From the NCBI GenBank assembly GCA_049518415.1, contig JBEKRX010000019.1:18171-82170 (forward strand): a stretch of DNA of 64,000 nt, read 5' to 3'. The notes below the pieces were generated by a model that did no database searches, was not told the DNA's origin, and saw nothing but the letters and a program-made list of their open reading frames with translations. Both the position numbers and the translations under genes were made by a program. This stretch comes from CAVQND01 sp049518415 (GTDB lineage: Bacteria; Verrucomicrobiota; Verrucomicrobiia; Limisphaerales; UBA8199). Every line of letters starts with the position of its first letter. The stretch's first letter is position 1. Below are positions 18,537-26,176 of this stretch, piece after piece.

Positions 18537-18676
18537 GCCACATTGGCGGGATTGGCCACATTGGCTGGATCGGCCACATGCCGCAGCCTGGCGCAGCACT
18601 GCATTGGCTACATTGGCTGCATTGGCCACATTGGCCATTTTTGCCAAAAAACTGGCCGGGCCGCCGTTTAAAAGGT
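18537..18676 (+). repeat. CATTGGC array with conserved TTGCCAAAAAACTGGCC tail
   Basis: Repeated CATTGGC(C/T)(A/G) units, then a tail reading CATTTTTGCCAAAAAACTGG and a GTTTAAAA end. The same combination is the core of the 395-bp repeats at 14291-14366 (reverse) and 55539-55610, giving three copies in the window. Confidence 0.75.
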
Positions 18677-18785
18677 AAACCCGGGGGTCGGGGCTATACT
18701 TTTCTACGTTTGCTTTTGAATTGTGGGTATTTGCTGACGCAGTTCCGGAGTTCGTTCCATTGGCCGGCCGAAGCGGGTCCTGTCC

Positions 18786-19967
18786 TCACGGCGCCCGGGT
18801 TTGCCCGGCCGGTCTCAGGTCGGCGACGCATTCCACATGTGCGGTTTGGGGGAACATGTCGAGGGGGATGACTTGTGCCACACTGAAGGCATTGTCGACG
18901 CACAGGAGTTTGAGGTCGCGGGCCATGGTTGGGGGGTGGCAGGAGATGTAGAGGATTTGGGCGGGATGCACGCGGCGCAGCAACTGCAAGGTCTCGGGCT
19001 GGCAGCCTTTGCGCGGCGGGTCCAGGAGCACCGCCGTCGTCGCCGGCGGGAAGCGGGCCAGCAGCCCCGGCAGCAGTTCCGCCGCCGGCCCGGCCAGGAA
19101 GTGGCCGTTGGCGCGGCCGCGCGCGCTGGCGTTGCGGCGGGCGGCCTGGATGGCCAACCGGTCCAGCTCTACGCCCACAAACGACTCGACCAGGTCCCCC
19201 AGTTCCAGGCTGAAAAAACCGACCCCGCAATAGACATCCGCCAGGTGGCGGGCGCCGCCCTGGCGCAGGCGCTCGCGGACCACTTCCACCAGCCTGGGCA
19301 GCAGGAAGAAATTGTTTTGGAAAAACGAGTCGGGCGGGACTTCCCAGCCCTCGGGCTGAAGGCGCAGCACGACCTTGAGGCCGCCCTTGGGCGGCGGGTG
19401 CGCCCGGACGTAGCGAATCTGCTCGTTGAGGGCGGGTTCGGCGAGCCGGCATTCTTCGATGTCCACCACCAGGCGGTTGTCGGCGCGGATGAAACCGAGG
19501 TTGAGGGCCTGCTTAAACTTGTCCCACTGGCTGCGGATCATGATGCGGTTGCGGTAGCCGTAAGGCTGCGGGCAGGCGATGACCGGGGCGACCAGTTCCG
19601 GCGGCAGGCCGCCGATGCGGGCGAAGAGGTCGCCGATCTGCTTGTGCTTGAGGCGGAGCTGGGCCGGGTAATCCAGGTGCTGATACTGGCAGCCGCCGCA
19701 TTGGCCGAAATACCGGCACAAGGGCGTGACCCGCTCGGGCGAAGGCTCCAGCACCCGGCGCAGTTGGCCGCGAGCGAAGCGCTTCTTGAGCTCCGTGACC
19801 TCGGCCTCCACCACCTCGCCCACGGCCACGAACGGCACAAAGACGACAAAGTCGTCCGTGCGCGCCACGCCTTCGCCCCCGAAAGCGAGGTCGCTAATCG
19901 TCAAAGTCAATTTGTCGCCGAGGGCCAGCGCCACAGCAGGACGGTAGTGGCTCCGGCAGGCGCGCAA
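18786..19967 (-). CDS. rlmD: 23S rRNA (uracil-C5)-methyltransferase, RlmD/TrmA family
   Basis: 393 aa. An N-terminal TRAM-like domain (residues about 16-75) precedes four cysteines for a 4Fe-4S cluster: C84, C90, C93 in the CRYFGQCGGC motif and C173 in EECRLAEP. The C-terminal Rossmann methyltransferase has SAM motif DVYCGVGFFSLEL, LLDPPRKGC and the catalytic-cysteine segment YISCHPPTMARDL. The family makes 5-methyluridine in 23S rRNA from SAM. The distinction from RlmCD/RumB-type paralogues rests on the complete cluster motif. Transcribed alone; the upstream 510 bp is a repeat-containing spacer. Confidence 0.92.
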   Translation of the reverse strand: MRACRSHYRPAVALALGDKLTLTISDLAFGGEGVARTDDFVVFVPFVAVGEVVEAEVTELKKRFARGQLRRVLEPSPERVTPLCRYFGQCGGCQYQHLDYPAQLRLKHKQIGDLFARIGGLPPELVAPVIACPQPYGYRNRIMIRSQWDKFKQALNLGFIRADNRLVVDIEECRLAEPALNEQIRYVRAHPPPKGGLKVVLRLQPEGWEVPPDSFFQNNFFLLPRLVEVVRERLRQGGARHLADVYCGVGFFSLELGDLVESFVGVELDRLAIQAARRNASARGRANGHFLAGPAAELLPGLLARFPPATTAVLLDPPRKGCQPETLQLLRRVHPAQILYISCHPPTMARDLKLLCVDNAFSVAQVIPLDMFPQTAHVECVADLRPAGQTRAP

Positions 19968-20128
19968 AAGCTATTATTGGGGGACCACGGGAACAAGGGA
20001 ATAACACGGCGGCGGCAGTTCCTGGCGGCCAGGGGCAGTGCTTGGCAGCGTTCCTCGGGTCGAGACCTTGTCCCAGTGAATAATTGACAGAGCTGTGTCG
20101 CCCACGGAGTGAGGCCTGCCAGCGGGCG

Positions 20129-20360
20129 CATCTCACCTCTGTGGCTGCCCCGCAACCTCGCCGATTGGAGCGCGGACATTCTTGTCCGCCGCTGGGCTTT
20201 GGTCAACACCCAGGCGGACAAGAATCCCCATGCCGACGCGTGGGCACCACTCGGGATGAAAATTCCGCTGGTTGAGCGTGGGCTAGAAACACCGAACAAC
20301 CCGCCCTTTGGGCATCGGCCATTTTGGGGGCGATGTCCGCGGTCCGACAGAGGTGAGATG
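20129..20360. repeat. ~230-bp element with 14-bp terminal inverted repeats
   Basis: CATCTCACCTCTGT at 20129-20142 is matched exactly in inverse at 20347-20360. Inside lies a second hairpin-like pair, GCGGACATTCTTGTCCGC (about 20171-20188) and GGCGGACAAGAAT (about 20213-20225). It has no coding capacity and looks like a small MITE, occupying most of the 510-bp spacer between rlmD and the SDR gene. Confidence 0.65.
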
Positions 20361-20477
20361 TGGCCCGTTCCAGCGGCGTCAACATGACACTCTCGACAGC
20401 GCCCCTCTATTTGGCAACCGGCAATTGCGCCCCAGATTTCCCTTTACCGCGCCCCTGCTTACTCCACAATCCGGCGC

Positions 20478-21293
20478 ATGAAACCTGACGCACTGTTTGA
20501 TCTTTCCGGTGAGGTGGCGGTCGTCATCGGCGCTACGGGCGCGTTGGGCGGGGCGATCGCCGAAGGCCTGGGCGAGGCCGGCGCGAAGGTAGCGGTGCTG
20601 GGCCGCAATGCCGCGCGTGGCCAGGCCCGCGTCAACAGCATCCAAGCCAAAGGCGGGCAGGCGGCATTTTTCGCGGTCGACGCCCTTCGAAAGGAGACCT
20701 TGAGCGCCGCGCATCAGGCGATTGAGCAATCGCTCGGCGCGCCGACTGTCCTTGTCAACGCCGCCGGCGGCAACGACCCGAAGGTGACGGTTGCACCCGG
20801 GCGGGCCTTTGAACAAATCGCCCTGGCCGACTGGCAGGCGAACCTGGAGTTGAACCTGGTGGGGGGCCTGCTCCTGCCGTGCCAGGAATTCGGCCCGGCG
20901 ATGGCCGCGCGCGGCCGCGGCAGCATCATCAACATTGCCAGCGTCTCGGCTCACCTCCCGCTTTCGCGCGTGGTCGCCTACTCCGCCTCGAAAGCGGCCG
21001 TGCTCAACCTCAGCCTCTTCCTGGCTCGGGAATGGGCGCCCAAAGGCGTGCGCGTCAACTCGATTACCCCCGGCTTTTTCCCCGCCGAGCAGAATCGCAA
21101 GCTCCTGTTCAACGACGATGCCTCCCCCACCGCCCGCACCAGGGCGATCTGGGGCCATACGCCCATGGGCCGTTTCGGCGAGCCCCGGGAGTTGGTCGGC
21201 GCCGCTCTCTTCCTCGCCAGCCACAAAGCCAGCAGCTTTGTCACCGGCGCCGACATCCGCGTGGACGGCGGCTTCCTGGCGCAGACGATATAG
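20478..21293 (+). CDS. SDR-family oxidoreductase, probably D-mannonate/gluconate type
   Basis: 271 aa. A classical short-chain dehydrogenase: cofactor motif GATGALGGAIA at about residues 18-28, NAAGG in the NNAG position, catalytic Ser/Tyr/Lys in IASVSAHLP and YSASKAA, and C-terminal VTGADIRVDGGF. The long internal GFFPAEQNR(K/L)LL segment after the active site is typical of SDR D-mannonate oxidoreductases and gluconate-5-dehydrogenases. It likely interconverts keto-sugar acids in uronate catabolism, with the exact substrate inferred from that pattern only. It is 112 bp upstream of the DUF4091 gene on the same strand. Confidence 0.88.
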   Translation: MKPDALFDLSGEVAVVIGATGALGGAIAEGLGEAGAKVAVLGRNAARGQARVNSIQAKGGQAAFFAVDALRKETLSAAHQAIEQSLGAPTVLVNAAGGNDPKVTVAPGRAFEQIALADWQANLELNLVGGLLLPCQEFGPAMAARGRGSIINIASVSAHLPLSRVVAYSASKAAVLNLSLFLAREWAPKGVRVNSITPGFFPAEQNRKLLFNDDASPTARTRAIWGHTPMGRFGEPRELVGAALFLASHKASSFVTGADIRVDGGFLAQTI

Positions 21294-21405
21294 CGCAGGG
21301 GAGTTGCACAGGGCGGCGAGAAACCGCCGCCGGGCGCACGAACCGTTGGAACTTTGAAACTGGAATTGGCCCGGGATTTCGCCTTCCGGAGCCTGAATTG
21401 GTTAT

Positions 21406-23274
21406 ATGATGACGCCGATGTTTAACAAACTGCTCTTCCCCGTCGCCGGCAGCGCACTGCTGCTGGGAGCTTCGCCGGCCCACGCGGCCACCGCCCTGGG
21501 CGAAACCGTGGCCCGCGCCGAGGCTGGGGTGCTCCAGGCGGACGGCGCGGCGGCTTCAGTGCGCAGCGAACTGGCGCGGCTCGAGTCGCTCGCCCGTTTC
21601 CGGGCCGCCTTCGAGCCCGTCCGCCGCCAGGTGGCAGCCGGCCCGGCGGCGCGCACGGACCTGGCGGTCGGGTTTGCGAGTTCGATGGAAAAAGTCCTGC
21701 CGCGCGCCGCGCCCGTTTCGGCAACGGTAACCAACCGCCTGGAAGTGGGCCTGGCGCGCAATGAGAAGGAGAGTTTCCAGGTGCTGGTCCTGCCGGGCGA
21801 AGGCGACTTGAAACGGGTGCAGGTGCGCGTCGACAGCTTGCGCTCGGCCGCCGGCCCGGAGTTTTCCTCAACGAATATCAACGCCGTGCCGGTCGGCTAC
21901 GTGCAGACCAAAGCGACCCCGTCTTACGGCTCGAGCTGCGTGGGCTGGTGGCCCGACCCGATCCTCGATTTCCTCGATGCGGCCGACATTGCCAAAGGTG
22001 ACTTGCAGTCGTTCTGGGTCCGCCTGCGGGCGCCGCGGCGCCAGCCGTCCGGGCTCTATGAAGGCAAGCTGAACCTGCTGGTGGACGGCACGGTAGTTTT
22101 CTCGTTCGACCTGGCGGTGACGGTCTTTGCCTTCACGCTGCCTGACCGCTCGCCCCTGCCGCTGGCCATCACCTTTTCCCCCGGAGATCATCCTATGCCG
22201 GAGACGCAGCGGGAGCAGGAGGCCTGGCGCCGCTCGCCCGATTATCCCGTCAACGCCTGGCGGAAGCACAAGCTGCAATGGGCCGATTTCCTGGCCGATT
22301 ACTACATTACTTACGACAGCCTCTATCATCACTCCATTCCCGACTACGAAATCCTCACGCACCTGCGGGACCAGAACCGATTGGACATGTTCAACCTCGG
22401 TTATTATGACCAGGCCGCCACCAACGCGACGGAAGTGGAGGCTTGGAAGTCAAAGAACCTGCCGCGGTTCCGCGAGGCCTACACCAAGGCCAGGGACCTC
22501 GGCCTGCTGAAACACGCCTACATCTACGGCTGCGACGAGGCGTCGGCGGAGCTCTTCCCGCAAGTGCAAAACGCCGCCCGGCTCCTTAAAGCCGAGTTCC
22601 CTGGCGTGCCCATCATGACGACCACTTATGACCAGAGTTACGGGATGCAGTCCGTCATCACGGCCATGGACGCCTTCTGTCCCTTGACGCCGAGCTTCGA
22701 CCCGGACAAGGCCGCCCGGGCGCGCGCCGCCGGCAAGCAGGTTTGGTGGTATATCTGCTGTGGCCCCCACCATCCGCACGCCAACATGTTCATCGAATAC
22801 CCCGCCATCGAGGCCCGGCTCCTGATGGGCGCCATGACCGCCAAGTACCGCCCGGATGGCTTCCTTTACTACGAAATCAGCATTTGGAACTCCCAGAAGC
22901 CCATTACCGCCGGCCCGTTTACCGACTGGGACCCGCGCAGTTGGACGACCTATCACGGCGACGGCTCCTGGACCTGCGTCGGCCCGGACGGCACCCCGCT
23001 GCCCACCATCCGGCTCGAAAACTTCCGCGACGGCCTCGAGGACTATGCCTACGTGCGCCTGCTCGATGCCTGCGTCGCCGGCGTGGAGGCGTCTCCCGCG
23101 TCGCGCGCGGAGAAGCCCGACTGGCTCAAGCAGGCCAAGGCCCTGCTCGCAGTGCCCCCCGACGTGCTCAAGAGCAAAACCGAATTCACTCACGACCCCG
23201 CCGCCCTCTACCGCTGGCGCAACAGCCTGGCCGAAGCCATTATGAGCGCCCCCGAGGCCGGCAGGCGTCAATAG
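21406..23274 (+). CDS. DUF4091 (GH123-like) secreted glycosidase-type protein
   Basis: 622 aa. Start candidates are ATGs at 21406, 21409 and 21418, all placing a signal peptide that ends ASPAHAA. The middle is the beta-sandwich plus barrel seen in DUF4091 proteins, and the C-terminal signature is GFLYYEISIWN, then the block ending RLENFRDGLEDYAYVRLLD. DUF4091 is related to GH123 N-acetyl-galactosaminidases. The reaction here is not proven. An N-terminal Ala-rich helix (residues 25-90) is extra. It may act with the preceding SDR on released sugars. Confidence 0.82.
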   Translation: MMTPMFNKLLFPVAGSALLLGASPAHAATALGETVARAEAGVLQADGAAASVRSELARLESLARFRAAFEPVRRQVAAGPAARTDLAVGFASSMEKVLPRAAPVSATVTNRLEVGLARNEKESFQVLVLPGEGDLKRVQVRVDSLRSAAGPEFSSTNINAVPVGYVQTKATPSYGSSCVGWWPDPILDFLDAADIAKGDLQSFWVRLRAPRRQPSGLYEGKLNLLVDGTVVFSFDLAVTVFAFTLPDRSPLPLAITFSPGDHPMPETQREQEAWRRSPDYPVNAWRKHKLQWADFLADYYITYDSLYHHSIPDYEILTHLRDQNRLDMFNLGYYDQAATNATEVEAWKSKNLPRFREAYTKARDLGLLKHAYIYGCDEASAELFPQVQNAARLLKAEFPGVPIMTTTYDQSYGMQSVITAMDAFCPLTPSFDPDKAARARAAGKQVWWYICCGPHHPHANMFIEYPAIEARLLMGAMTAKYRPDGFLYYEISIWNSQKPITAGPFTDWDPRSWTTYHGDGSWTCVGPDGTPLPTIRLENFRDGLEDYAYVRLLDACVAGVEASPASRAEKPDWLKQAKALLAVPPDVLKSKTEFTHDPAALYRWRNSLAEAIMSAPEAGRRQ

Positions 23275-23570
23275 TTCCAATCCCCCTGGAGTGAAAAAGC
23301 TTTGAAGTGGGAGGCTCCGCGCCGGGCCGGCGCTCAGCGGCGCGCCCCCTGCGCTCTCCACCCCAGTTGCAAGGCGCGGCTTATTCCAACGCGAATTGGA
23401 ATTAGAGTTCCTCCGTCGGCCTAAAGGGCAGGCCGCGCCGGCCATGAAAGAATTGGCGCAGGCGGCGGTCGCTGGGGCCGGTGTCGCGGCGGGTCATTCC
23501 CGGCGCCACCTGTTGGCTGGTTTCCCGCCGGGCGCGCCGTCCCCGCAGCCACTCTTCCCAGGTCACCGGC
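23275..23570. other. Spacer with a TTCCAACGCGAATTGGAA palindrome
   Basis: No gene is supported. The palindrome TTCCAACGCGAATTGGAA at 23384-23401 matches the arms of the long hairpin at 58785-58861 and a copy at 55640-55657. The rest is unremarkable and includes the downstream flank of the minus-strand nucleotidyltransferase. Confidence 0.55.
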
Positions 23571-24197
23571 CTATCCAGCGGAATCGAGGGGGTTTTTGAT
23601 CTTGAGCTCATCGGCCACTTCCCGGACCAGGCTCTCGCACTCAGGAACAATACCATACTCCGGCACGCCGGCAAGCCGTTTGACCTCTGCCCAATCCATC
23701 TGCACCTCGCCCCGGAGCCCGACGGCAGCCAGCGTGCGCGCGCAATCCCGCGCCGCCAAATTGGGCCCTGGATAAACCGAGACGAGGATGCGTTCCACAA
23801 GCAACTCCTCCGGTTGGACGATTTGCACGACGCCGTAGGGGCCTTCGAGCCGGCGCAAAGGCGTGCGGGCCAGGCCCTCGAGCGGTCCCAGCAAGTCAAC
23901 GAACAGGCCCGCGACCTGCCAACTGCGGGGCCCGCCCTGGGCCGCCAACTGGCTCATGATTCCCTGGCGCTCTCGCAGCGAGAGTGCCGCCGGCCTCAAG
24001 AGGCAGAAATCCACGTCGCCCGACGTGTAAGCGCCATCGGTCAGCAACTCGATGGCCGACCCGCCGACGACCACCAACTCGATGCCGCGCTCACGAAACA
24101 CCGCGGAGCAAAGCGAGGCGAGTTTGGCCGCTTTGCGGGTCGGGTCGGTGTCGGCGGCAATGTCTGCCAGGGCAGCCCTGACGGTTTCGGCCTTCAT
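23571..24197 (-). CDS. Nucleotidyltransferase-fold protein
   Basis: 208 aa. The nucleotidyltransferase core motif is present: GGSAIELLTDGAYTSGDVDF, with Gly-Gly-Ser followed by an Asp-x-Asp metal pair (DVDF) about 13 residues later. The C-terminal half is helical. Such proteins are either DUF6036/AbiEii-like enzymes or substrate-transferring components of toxin-antitoxin pairs. No partner gene is visible on either side, and the downstream DUF1015 gene faces the same way at 31 bp distance. Substrate is unknown. Confidence 0.78.
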   Translation of the reverse strand: MKAETVRAALADIAADTDPTRKAAKLASLCSAVFRERGIELVVVGGSAIELLTDGAYTSGDVDFCLLRPAALSLRERQGIMSQLAAQGGPRSWQVAGLFVDLLGPLEGLARTPLRRLEGPYGVVQIVQPEELLVERILVSVYPGPNLAARDCARTLAAVGLRGEVQMDWAEVKRLAGVPEYGIVPECESLVREVADELKIKNPLDSAG

Positions 24198-24228
24198 GGG
24201 CGCAGCTTAGGCACGCAGCAGTCCAGAA

Positions 24229-25491
24229 TCAAACGCTGATTCCCTCACTCGGTTCCCGTAAGATATGGCAAAACAGGGCATCGCGGAGCTTGGGTTCGAA
24301 CCAGGTGCTTTTCGGGGGCATGAGGCCGCCGGCATCGGCGATGGTCATGAGGTCTTCGATGCTGGTTGGGAACAGAGAGAAGGCGCAGGCGTATTCGCCG
24401 CGGCGGACCAATCTCTCCAACTCCTCAGGGCCGCGGCTGCCGCCGACGAAGTTGAGGCGCTGGCTGGTTCGCGGGTCGGCGATGCCGAAAATGGGGTCGA
24501 GCACGTGTTTCTGCAGGAGCGTCACATCGAGGTTTTCAATCGGGTCGGTCGTGGCGGCAAAGCGGGGGCGGAAGTTCAGCCCGTGCCATTGGCCCTGGAG
24601 CCAGAGGGCAAGCTGGCGCCTGCGCGTGGGGACGGCGGGGCCGCCCGGCCAGACGACGAAGACGCCGTCCAACTTCTCCAGCAGTTGCCTGGGCGAGAGG
24701 CCGTTCAAGTCCTTGACCACGCGGTTGTAGGGGAGAATCTGCGCTTGATCGTGCGGGAAGATGACGCTGAGGAAAAAGGCGCTTTCAGCCGCGGCCAGCG
24801 GCGTGGCGCGCTGCCCCTGGCGGCCTTGCTCGACCCGCGCGGCGGCGGCGCAGCGGTGGTGGCCGTCGGCGATGTAAAGGCGGGGGATTCGGGCAAACGC
24901 GGCCTCGAGGGCACGGAGGCGCGGGGCATCCGCAATCGCCCAGGCGCTGTGGCGCACGCCATCGACGGCGGTGAAATCGACCTCCGGCGGCTCGGCGGTC
25001 TTGGTCGTCACCAGTTCATCGATGGCCCGGCTGGCGCGATAAACCAGGAACACCGGCCCGGTCTGCGCTTGGAGCGTTTCGATATGGCGGAGGCGGTCGT
25101 CTTCTTTGTCAGGCCGGGTCAGTTCGTGCCTCCGGATGATGCCCGTCAGATATTCCTGGCAACTGGCGGCGGCCACCAGGCCCACCTGGCTGTGCTGCCC
25201 CATGACCTGGCGGTACAAATAGAAACAGGGTTCCGCATCCTGGCGAAGCGCGCCTCGGGCCAGCAGCCGCTGAAAATTCTCTCTGCCCTTGGCATAGACT
25301 TCCGGCGCGTAGAGGTCGGTCCCGGGCGGCAGATCGATTTCCGGCTTGCTGACGTGCAGAAAGCTTAACGGATTGCCGGCGGCAATCTGGCGCGCCTCCT
25401 CCGACGACATGACGTCGTAGGGCAATTCGCAAATGCGCGCTGCCAATTCCGGTTTCGGCCGCAAGGCGGCAAAGGGCTTGATCGTAGCCAT
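24229..25491 (-). CDS. DUF1015 family protein (SerK-like)
   Basis: 420 aa, starting at 25491; the longer frame runs through an AAT/TTGG repeat and has no relation to the family. It opens with MATIKPFAALRP and ELPYDVMSSEEAR, and the central YIADGHHRCAAA motif is diagnostic of DUF1015. A characterised archaeal member (SerK) phosphorylates free L-serine; most bacterial members remain untested. It is probably transcribed upstream of the nucleotidyltransferase at 23571 (31 bp apart). It is cytosolic, with no signal or membrane segment. Confidence 0.9.
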   Translation of the reverse strand: MATIKPFAALRPKPELAARICELPYDVMSSEEARQIAAGNPLSFLHVSKPEIDLPPGTDLYAPEVYAKGRENFQRLLARGALRQDAEPCFYLYRQVMGQHSQVGLVAAASCQEYLTGIIRRHELTRPDKEDDRLRHIETLQAQTGPVFLVYRASRAIDELVTTKTAEPPEVDFTAVDGVRHSAWAIADAPRLRALEAAFARIPRLYIADGHHRCAAAARVEQGRQGQRATPLAAAESAFFLSVIFPHDQAQILPYNRVVKDLNGLSPRQLLEKLDGVFVVWPGGPAVPTRRRQLALWLQGQWHGLNFRPRFAATTDPIENLDVTLLQKHVLDPIFGIADPRTSQRLNFVGGSRGPEELERLVRRGEYACAFSLFPTSIEDLMTIADAGGLMPPKSTWFEPKLRDALFCHILREPSEGISV

Positions 25492-25703
25492 GGATTCGAG
25501 CGGCCAAGATAGCATTGCCAACTGCCAACTGCCAATTGCCAATTGGCAATCCCACGGCGCGTCGCGCCGGTGTGAGCCCAGCATCGGAGCGGTTTGACGC
25601 GGGGTCCGGCAGCGGGTATGCTAAGTGGGCCGTTGACAAAGTGCTTGTCAGGAGGCGGGCAGGTGCTACCGTTTCCTCTCTTTGATTTTAGAACAGGATT
25701 GAT

Positions 25704-25973
25704 ATGGCTAGAATCTGCGAATTGACTGGCAAACGCCCGATGAAGGGCAGCATTATCTGGCGGAGTGGCAAGGCCAAGAAGGCCGGCGGTATCGGCACGC
25801 ACATTACCGCCATTACCAAGCGCCGTTTTCTGCCCAACCTTCAGCGGGTCAAGGCGGTGGTGGACGGCCAGGTGCGCTACGTGCGCGTTGCCACCAGCGC
25901 CATCAAGAAGGGCTTGATTGTCAAAGCCCCCAAGCGGACGTGGAAGAAGCCAGAGGCGGCGGCCAAGACCTAG
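25704..25973 (+). CDS. rpmB: 50S ribosomal protein L28
   Basis: 89 aa. It begins MARICELTGKRPMKG, the ribosomal L28 signature, then has KRRFLPNLQ and a basic C-terminal tail. L28 is a late-assembling protein of the large subunit. Length is typical for a bacterial L28 with a ~10-residue tail. It stands alone, with no L33 neighbour. A possible -35 element TTGACA lies at 25633-25638, about 70 bp upstream, but no good -10 box was found. The preceding GTGGGCCGTT motif recurs at 30024 and 34054. Confidence 0.95.
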   Translation: MARICELTGKRPMKGSIIWRSGKAKKAGGIGTHITAITKRRFLPNLQRVKAVVDGQVRYVRVATSAIKKGLIVKAPKRTWKKPEAAAKT

Positions 25974-26176
25974 CACGCTGAAGCCTCGAAGCGGCGGCGA
26001 GGGCGGCCGGGGCTTCCGCAGCAGAAGAGAATTGGGATTGGAGGATGGCGTTGGCCAAACGCGCAGATTCTCGCCTCTACTAACCGGGGCGCCGGACCTG
26101 CGGAAGACGCAGAAACTCCCCTCCACCAGATCGCGCTTGGCAGCCGGCGCCGCTTTTGGTTAAGTCAGCGCGCCGC

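Larger units (their letters stand above)
17441..18760. mobile_element. 1.3-kb module bounded by ~75-bp inverted repeats
   Basis: The left arm 17441-17515 and the reverse complement of 18684-18760 begin with the same 18 bases (ATGGAACGAACTCCGGAA) and end with near-identical GTAGAAAAGTATAG and CGACCCC blocks, with two short gaps between. Inside are a nine-copy array, a lipoprotein gene on the minus strand, an IS3 scar and a CATTGGC array. No intact transposase is present, so if mobile it is non-autonomous. Confidence 0.6.

Noticed and set aside
23402..23899. Second minus-strand frame beside the nucleotidyltransferase
   Set aside because: It overlaps the nucleotidyltransferase in another frame and lacks any motif.
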